DNA of 64,000 bases, taken from NCBI GenBank assembly GCA_003135055.1, contig PLDF01000083.1, forward strand, positions 1-64,000, in the 5' to 3' direction. The number at the start of each line of letters is the position of its first letter. Position 1 is the stretch's first letter. The translations under genes were made by a program, and so were the position numbers. The DNA is from Bryobacterales bacterium (GTDB lineage: Bacteria > Acidobacteriota > Terriglobia > Bryobacterales > Bryobacteraceae). The notes beneath the pieces were generated by a model. It ran no database searches and was not told the origin of the DNA. It worked only from the letters and a program-made list of their open reading frames with translations. This document shows, one piece after another, positions 60,015 through 64,000 of the stretch.

Positions 60015-60671
60015 GTGTTGGTCGGGGGCGCGGCACCAGCCGAGGTCACGTTTTCGCTGGATGCCCTGAGACCTCTTGGTGTATCGTATGATGTAACCTT
60101 CCTTGCGGTGCTACTCAGGCGGCGCGCCAGAATCGGCGATGCACTGTATTGTCCTAAATCCCCTAGAGATCTGATGAAGGCTGCTTCGAAAAACCGGACT
60201 ACGGAAGTCGCCCTGGGGCGGCGATCGCAGAAAGTTGCGGAGAACGAATCCAGATTGGTGGCGCGTGACCTCCTCGATGAAGCGGTCGCCAAATTCCTTG
60301 AGTGGCGAGCGTTTTCATATTGGCTCCGGCTCTGCGTTGAGACCGACGGCACGGTGTCGGTCTCTCTCGCCGCTACACTTCAAGACCGCTGTCCAGGCTT
60401 TTTGGAATTCGCAGCAGCATACGCCAGGCAGCATCCAAGTGAAAAGGAGTTCCTCTGGCTTCGCTTCCTGGAGTGGGCCGACGAAAGACTGTTTCAAACT
60501 CCTATTACTGAGGGCTGGCGCCACGCGCTCGGTTATTATGCGACACGGGATCCTCGCATGGATCAGCTTCGGGCGTACTGGAAGAGCTGCCGTCAAACGT
60601 GGAAGGTTCAGCCGCCTGCGTCCCTTCCGAGCTTCGAGAGTTGGCGCGAGTCCGCGTTCCAGCCTCGTTGA
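60015..60671 (+). CDS. Conserved hypothetical protein (218 residues)
   Basis: GTG start. The sequence looks like genuine soluble protein (LRPLGVSYDVTFLAVLLRRR, GDALYCPKSPRDLMKAASKN, AVAKFLEWRAFSYWLRLCVE, TPITEGWRHALGYYATRDPR). I do not recognise a family. Its last ~165 bases overlap the end of the convergent gene at 60505. The gene is divergent from the XRE regulator, which may control it. Confidence 0.5.
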   Translation: MLVGGAAPAEVTFSLDALRPLGVSYDVTFLAVLLRRRARIGDALYCPKSPRDLMKAASKNRTTEVALGRRSQKVAENESRLVARDLLDEAVAKFLEWRAFSYWLRLCVETDGTVSVSLAATLQDRCPGFLEFAAAYARQHPSEKEFLWLRFLEWADERLFQTPITEGWRHALGYYATRDPRMDQLRAYWKSCRQTWKVQPPASLPSFESWRESAFQPR

Positions 60672-62061
60672 CTCTGATCCTCTCCGCCTCCAAGAGGTCG
60701 GATACCCAGAAGGTCGTATCCTCGTCGAGCAGCGGCCAGTTGATTCGCTCGGGATGGCTGTAAAGGAAAGATTGCAACGAATCCTCGGCGATCCGACCGT
60801 TCCTCTTCTTGTGAAGCAGGCCGGCCTTGATCCACGTCCGGATGCTCGGCCGCCGGACGTGTAGCTTGGCGGAAAGCTCGCGCACGGTGTATCCATCCTG
60901 GAATCCTGCAGGGATTCCACGATGCCCAACCATGTTCCAGACGGCCTTCTCAGAACGTTCGAGCTCGTCGGCGATTTCCCTGACGGTAAGGTGGTTCACG
61001 GACTCAATCGCGAAGCGCAACTCCGCCATCGTCCACCGTTGACGATCACCCGCCGACTCGGTGGGCAACCCCAGCTTGTGAGCCCGCCTCAGAATTGCTC
61101 GACGCGGCCAACCGGTGAAGTTCTGAATGTCCGATACAGATGCGCTCAATCCCGCATCCCGATGGACGCGCACCAGGCGCTCGTCCAGTTCGTCTGTCCA
61201 CAGTAGTGGCCCGCCCGTTCCCTGCTTGTATCGCAAACGGCGAAGACGCGCCCATATAGCGGCGGTTCGAAGCTCGGAGAATGCGCGCAATGCCTTGTCA
61301 ACCGCTTCGCGCTCGCATTGATTCGCTTTGCGGATGCCTTCAAGCAGGATGGGATCGACGGATTGCCAAACCCTCCGGTCGTTTGAGCTGACGGCGGAGG
61401 TGGACGTCTCTTCCACAGCCGAGCCGGTTCCCCGCGCTACACCCGTCAATTTTACGAGGCTGTCGGCGAACGATACAGCTTCCGGTTCTCCGTTCCGCCG
61501 GTTTCGCAATGCTCTAAGACGCCGCCAGACGGCGCCAATGTGTAGCCCTGGGCACGTCCTTAGTGCCTTGTCAACCGCCTCCCTCCGATAGCGGGTCGCG
61601 CGGTCAACGCCAATCAGAAGAATCGGGTCAACCTCCGTTGCCCAGAACTCGGTTTGGACCCATCGGGGCAGGCCGGCTCGGGCGACTTCCTCCATTCGGT
61701 CCCGTAGCCATGCCGAGGAGATTTCGGGCCAGACGGCATGGATACGGTCAATCGCGCTGGACTTCGACCCACTCCTGCCCAAGATCCCCTGGATCAGCAC
61801 ATTGTCAATTTCCTGCTGCCAGAATTCCAGCGCCAGCCACGGCTGCACGCGATCCCCTGAATGTTTTTCGAATATTTTACGGAGGCGCTTTTCGAAGTCA
61901 GTCGAGTGGTGATCCCTTCCTTCTGGAAGAGGATGCAGAGCCCTCAGGCGCGCCTCAGCCAGTCCTTTCCCGTGCTCGTTAGCTTCGATGCCATCCAGCA
62001 ACACGACCGCAGAATCGCTTGTCCAGACAGCACCGCTCTGTGCGCCGTGTCTTGCGCCCAT
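60505..62061 (-). CDS. Large protein with repeated HTH-like units
   Basis: A ~518-residue protein starting at the ATG 62061. The frame is open further upstream to 62430, but there the sequence is not protein-like. Two or more tandem units share the pattern 'VDPILL.GI..A...REAVDKALR....L...A.W.RLR.LR' (ATEVDPILLIGVDRATRYRR and WQSVDPILLEGIRKANQCER), with a related one earlier. They are followed by SANT/Myb- and MerR-like HTH segments (ELDERLVRVHRDAGLSA; LTVREIADELERSEKAVWNM; YTVRELSAKLHVRRPSIRTW). It is probably a DNA-binding protein. The Ser/Thr/Glu-rich tail overlaps the convergent 60015 gene. Confidence 0.6.
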   Translation of the reverse strand: MGARHGAQSGAVWTSDSAVVLLDGIEANEHGKGLAEARLRALHPLPEGRDHHSTDFEKRLRKIFEKHSGDRVQPWLALEFWQQEIDNVLIQGILGRSGSKSSAIDRIHAVWPEISSAWLRDRMEEVARAGLPRWVQTEFWATEVDPILLIGVDRATRYRREAVDKALRTCPGLHIGAVWRRLRALRNRRNGEPEAVSFADSLVKLTGVARGTGSAVEETSTSAVSSNDRRVWQSVDPILLEGIRKANQCEREAVDKALRAFSELRTAAIWARLRRLRYKQGTGGPLLWTDELDERLVRVHRDAGLSASVSDIQNFTGWPRRAILRRAHKLGLPTESAGDRQRWTMAELRFAIESVNHLTVREIADELERSEKAVWNMVGHRGIPAGFQDGYTVRELSAKLHVRRPSIRTWIKAGLLHKKRNGRIAEDSLQSFLYSHPERINWPLLDEDTTFWVSDLLEAERIRVNEAGTRTRANSRSSEGTQAAEPSTFDGSSSSTPEADPCEDPVSHNNRARGASPQ

Positions 62062-62290
62062 TCGAAGGACTCCCGAATTTCGGCACCGAGGGCTTCCAGC
62101 GCTGGCAGCCACTCGTGACGATGGAAAACGCCCCCTATACAAAAAGGCATCCGGGAATATAGATTTCGCCGCTAAGACCAAACTTTTCTGCACACGCCGC
62201 CCGGGGGGGCCGGGCAAACCAATCTGGTGACAAAGTGCCCGGCGACGATGAATGGTAATGCAGTCGTAATGGTGCGATTCGGTACCAAAC

Positions 62291-62327
62291 GTACGCGCCG
62301 TACTGAGCCCTGTTTTTGGAGTATAAT
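62291..62327 (+). promoter_or_regulatory. Candidate promoter with palindrome before the sigma-like gene
   Basis: TATAAT at 62322-62327 lies 27 bases before the ATG at 62354. Upstream, GTACG-CGC-CGTAC (62291-62303) is a perfect 5-base palindrome that could bind a regulator. No clear -35 is seen. The remaining intergenic bases between 62062 and 62353 hold nothing else I can support. Confidence 0.4.
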
Positions 62328-62353
62328 GTACGCATTCTGATCGGAGTTGGTGA

Positions 62354-62848
62354 ATGCCGGTCAAGCCTCCTCCCCCACCCACGGGTCCAGTGTCGTTCGA
62401 AGGGTTTTCGAGCGTCTCCCGCCATGCCAAGGAGACTGTCCGGCGTCTGCGGACCTACCTCAGAGGCCGCCGCGCGGTTGACGTTGAGTCGCTGGTAGCC
62501 GATTCCCGAATATTAACCACCAGCGAATGGAACGCCGCCCTGCCCGAGCAGCGGAATAATGGAAAGCTTGTTTATCTCGAACCCTCGTCGCTGGAACGAC
62601 GTTCCGACAGCCGGGAAGATCCGTTCGACACGGTGTATGGTTGGGAACTTCTCTCGCGTTTGGAGGCCGGGCTTCCACCTGAGCAAGTGCCATACCTGGA
62701 CGCATTTCTCGCTGGCGAGAAGCCTCAGGACGTCGCCCGGCGCTTGGGAATCTCGGCCAAAGCCGCCTCAGCCCGAATGCGTAGGTTCAAGGCGAAGATT
62801 ACAGACCTTTACGCCGCCTTAGACGGATTACGGAACCATACCGATTGA
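62354..62848 (+). CDS. Sigma-factor-like HTH protein
   Basis: A 164-residue protein. The C-terminal third has a region-4-like HTH: GLPPEQVPYLDAFLAGEKPQ, DVARRLGISAKAASARMRRF, KAKITDLYAALDGL. The N-terminus (ETVRRLRTYLRGRRAVDVES) is short compared with a proper ECF sigma region 2. It may be a diverged sigma factor or a small regulator. It is followed by a gene for a membrane protein with a possible zinc anti-sigma motif 25 bases away, typical of sigma/anti-sigma pairs. Confidence 0.6.
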   Translation: MPVKPPPPPTGPVSFEGFSSVSRHAKETVRRLRTYLRGRRAVDVESLVADSRILTTSEWNAALPEQRNNGKLVYLEPSSLERRSDSREDPFDTVYGWELLSRLEAGLPPEQVPYLDAFLAGEKPQDVARRLGISAKAASARMRRFKAKITDLYAALDGLRNHTD

Positions 62849-62873
62849 GGAATGAGGCATAATATGCTATCGA

Positions 62874-63536
62874 ATGGACATTGAGCGCGTCCGCAAGGAA
62901 CTACAGGCGTCGGCCCTAAGGGAGTTCCCCAACCCTGAGCGTGTCGGCTGTCCCGATCCCGCCGTTCTGGACGCTATGTCCCGTCGAACAATAGAGATAA
63001 CGCAGTCACAACTACATCACATCACCCATTGTTCGCCCTGCTTCCAGACCTTTCTATCGATCCGCGAGGAAATTCAGAAGAAGCGAGCCGTCCGATTGCG
63101 GATCGCCGCCGCGGCGTGCGCAGCCGTAATTGTTGTGGGAGCGATTATCTATACGGTGGCGGACCGTTTGAAGTCTCCAGCCCAGGTAGCCGTCCTGGCC
63201 ACGCCCGCCACGCTCGATCTCCGTCCGTTGAGCGAATATCGCGGGACAGACTCGGGCCGTGCCACTGAAGCGAAGCCGGCGCTGATTCTGCCGAGGAAGA
63301 ATCTGCGTTTGACCCTCTATTTCCCGGTGGGAGCCGATGAGGGCCAGTACACCCTGCAATTGCTCGACGGACAGCTCCACACGCTGCTGAAACAGCAATT
63401 GACAGCGACCCTTCAGAATCACGTCGTGACAGCAAGCGCTGATTTGGATCTGCGTTCCTTGACCCCTGGCGCCCATACGCTTGCCATTCAGAGAATTGGC
63501 GACGAGTGGCGCTTGTATTCGGTTGAGTTGCAATAA
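62874..63536 (+). CDS. Single-pass membrane protein with anti-sigma-like zinc motif
   Basis: A 220-residue protein. The N-terminal cytoplasmic part has H-x3-C-x2-C (QLHHITHCSPCFQTF), as in zinc-binding anti-sigma factors. One transmembrane helix follows (IAAAACAAVIVVGAIIYTV, ~residues 80-98). The extracytoplasmic part is beta-rich (LRLTLYFPVGADEGQYTLQL, TLQNHVVTASADLDLR) and ends in a GxHTLAIQRIGDEW-type strand. It is the probable partner of the sigma-like protein encoded upstream. 63537-63777 shows no supported gene. Confidence 0.65.
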   Translation: MDIERVRKELQASALREFPNPERVGCPDPAVLDAMSRRTIEITQSQLHHITHCSPCFQTFLSIREEIQKKRAVRLRIAAAACAAVIVVGAIIYTVADRLKSPAQVAVLATPATLDLRPLSEYRGTDSGRATEAKPALILPRKNLRLTLYFPVGADEGQYTLQLLDGQLHTLLKQQLTATLQNHVVTASADLDLRSLTPGAHTLAIQRIGDEWRLYSVELQ

Positions 63537-63777
63537 GGCCTCCGTTGCTCGCGAGAATTGACTTCTGCTCCTCCAGGAATTGACCCATACAGTCTCTAGC
63601 GTAGCTATGGCTAGCTGATCCGCGGAGGCGAACGATGCCAGCCCATCCAATGAGGCGTGAACGGCTCGTCCTTGCGCGCCACTGGGATTCCGACGAAGCC
63701 GAACGCTGATTCCGAAATGATCCGCCCTTCTTGATGCGTCCGTCCGATTGGAGCTTTAGGATTCAGAGCATCTGAAC

Positions 63778-64000
63778 CTACGGGATCACCATGACCGGTG
63801 CCTGCCAGAACGCAGCCTTCTGGCCCGCCGGATCGAGAACCGTCACTTCGCAATCGTATTCGCCGGGCCGGAGCGTGGCGAGAGGGAAGCCGAGCTGTAA
63901 AGGCAGCATATGGGATTTCGGGTTCAAGCCGCTCGTCACTTCCACCGGCGAGGTCTCCATCACCTTAATGGGTCCCTGAAAGAAGCTTACATACATCGTG
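63778..64000 (-). CDS. C-terminus of a VWFA-related acidobacterial protein, partial
   Basis: The minus-strand frame is open to the end of the window, so only the last ~74 residues are present: MYVSFFQGPIKVMETSPVEV, GLNPKSHMLPLQLGFPLATL, RPGEYDCEVTVLDPAGQKAA, FWQAPVMVIP. This ending ('VLDPAGQKAAFWQAP') is one I associate with acidobacterial VWFA-related proteins. The VWA domain would lie beyond base 64000. The start and any signal peptide are not visible. Confidence 0.6.
   Translation of the reverse strand, partial: TMYVSFFQGPIKVMETSPVEVTSGLNPKSHMLPLQLGFPLATLRPGEYDCEVTVLDPAGQKAAFWQAPVMVIP

Noticed and set aside
62062-62430. Upstream extension of the large HTH-repeat protein
   Set aside because: The frame is open, but residues are low-complexity and unlike the rest. 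It also overlaps the promoter and start of the divergent sigma-like gene.
1-64000. CRISPR array
   Set aside because: No regularly spaced direct repeats were seen, and no cas genes are present.

Overview
The window looks like the accessory region of a GC-rich soil Acidobacteriota chromosome, probably a Bryobacterales/Solibacter-like bacterium. This is an inference. It rests on a sensor kinase with a beta-propeller and Y_Y_Y domain (17.4 kb), on the C-terminus of what looks like an acidobacterial VWFA-related protein (63.8-64 kb), and on the general look of the metabolic genes. No complete tRNA, rRNA or CRISPR array was seen.

Layout. 0-4.6 kb is the end of an integrated conjugative element (TrbF, TrbG and TrbI-like T4SS genes, an excisionase-like HTH protein and a tyrosine integrase). 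At 4.69, 11.64 and 35.98 kb lie minus-strand remnants of the 3' half of tRNA-Arg(CCG)-type genes. The second is preceded by a piece of a second integrase tail, so 4.7-11.6 kb and 11.7-36.0 kb look like islands stacked at tRNA attachment sites. 4.9-11.2 kb carries small cargo: a DUF433 fusion, a pseudogene with one in-frame stop, two nuclease-like proteins, a DUF4236 protein and a receiver domain with an internal deletion. 12.3-14.5 kb holds an XRE/ImmA pair and a GNAT/RHH toxin-antitoxin pair. 14.66-17.13 kb holds a bacterial ubiquitin-like conjugation operon (multiubiquitin-E2, JAB-E1, DUF6527), divergent from the toxin-antitoxin pair.

17.4-31.5 kb is a more chromosome-like metabolic block: a two-component system, DoxX, a cNMP/thioredoxin-reductase fusion, then a long plus-strand run of tightly spaced small enzymes (DJ-1-like, muconolactone isomerase-like, alpha/beta hydrolase, NTF2-like, DNA-3-methyladenine glycosylase, tautomerase, enoyl-CoA hydratase, MBL hydrolase, secreted proteins). 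31.5-32.8 kb is a decaying patch with fragments of NAD(P)-binding genes around a DUF1398 gene.

33.0-64 kb is a defence-rich region: a minus-strand nuclease-NTPase (Mrr-like plus nSTAND3-like), a complete class 1 DISARM operon (drmD-drmMI-drmA-drmB-drmC, 36.65-49.93 kb) with a long hairpin upstream, and then a five-gene, end-to-end overlapping operon (50.3-59.2 kb): PfkB-like kinase, SIS-HAD fusion, PRTase-like protein, ORC/AAA-like ATPase and an unrecognised 358-residue protein. Its PRTase gene is split by an IS3-family element. This operon is the best candidate here for a poorly described system. Its enzymes suggest making or altering a sugar-phosphate or ribosyl compound under control of an ATPase, and its place beside DISARM suggests defence; both are inferences. 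The right end has a lone XRE regulator, an unknown gene, a large repeat-containing HTH protein, a sigma-like/anti-sigma-like pair and the VWFA-type tail.
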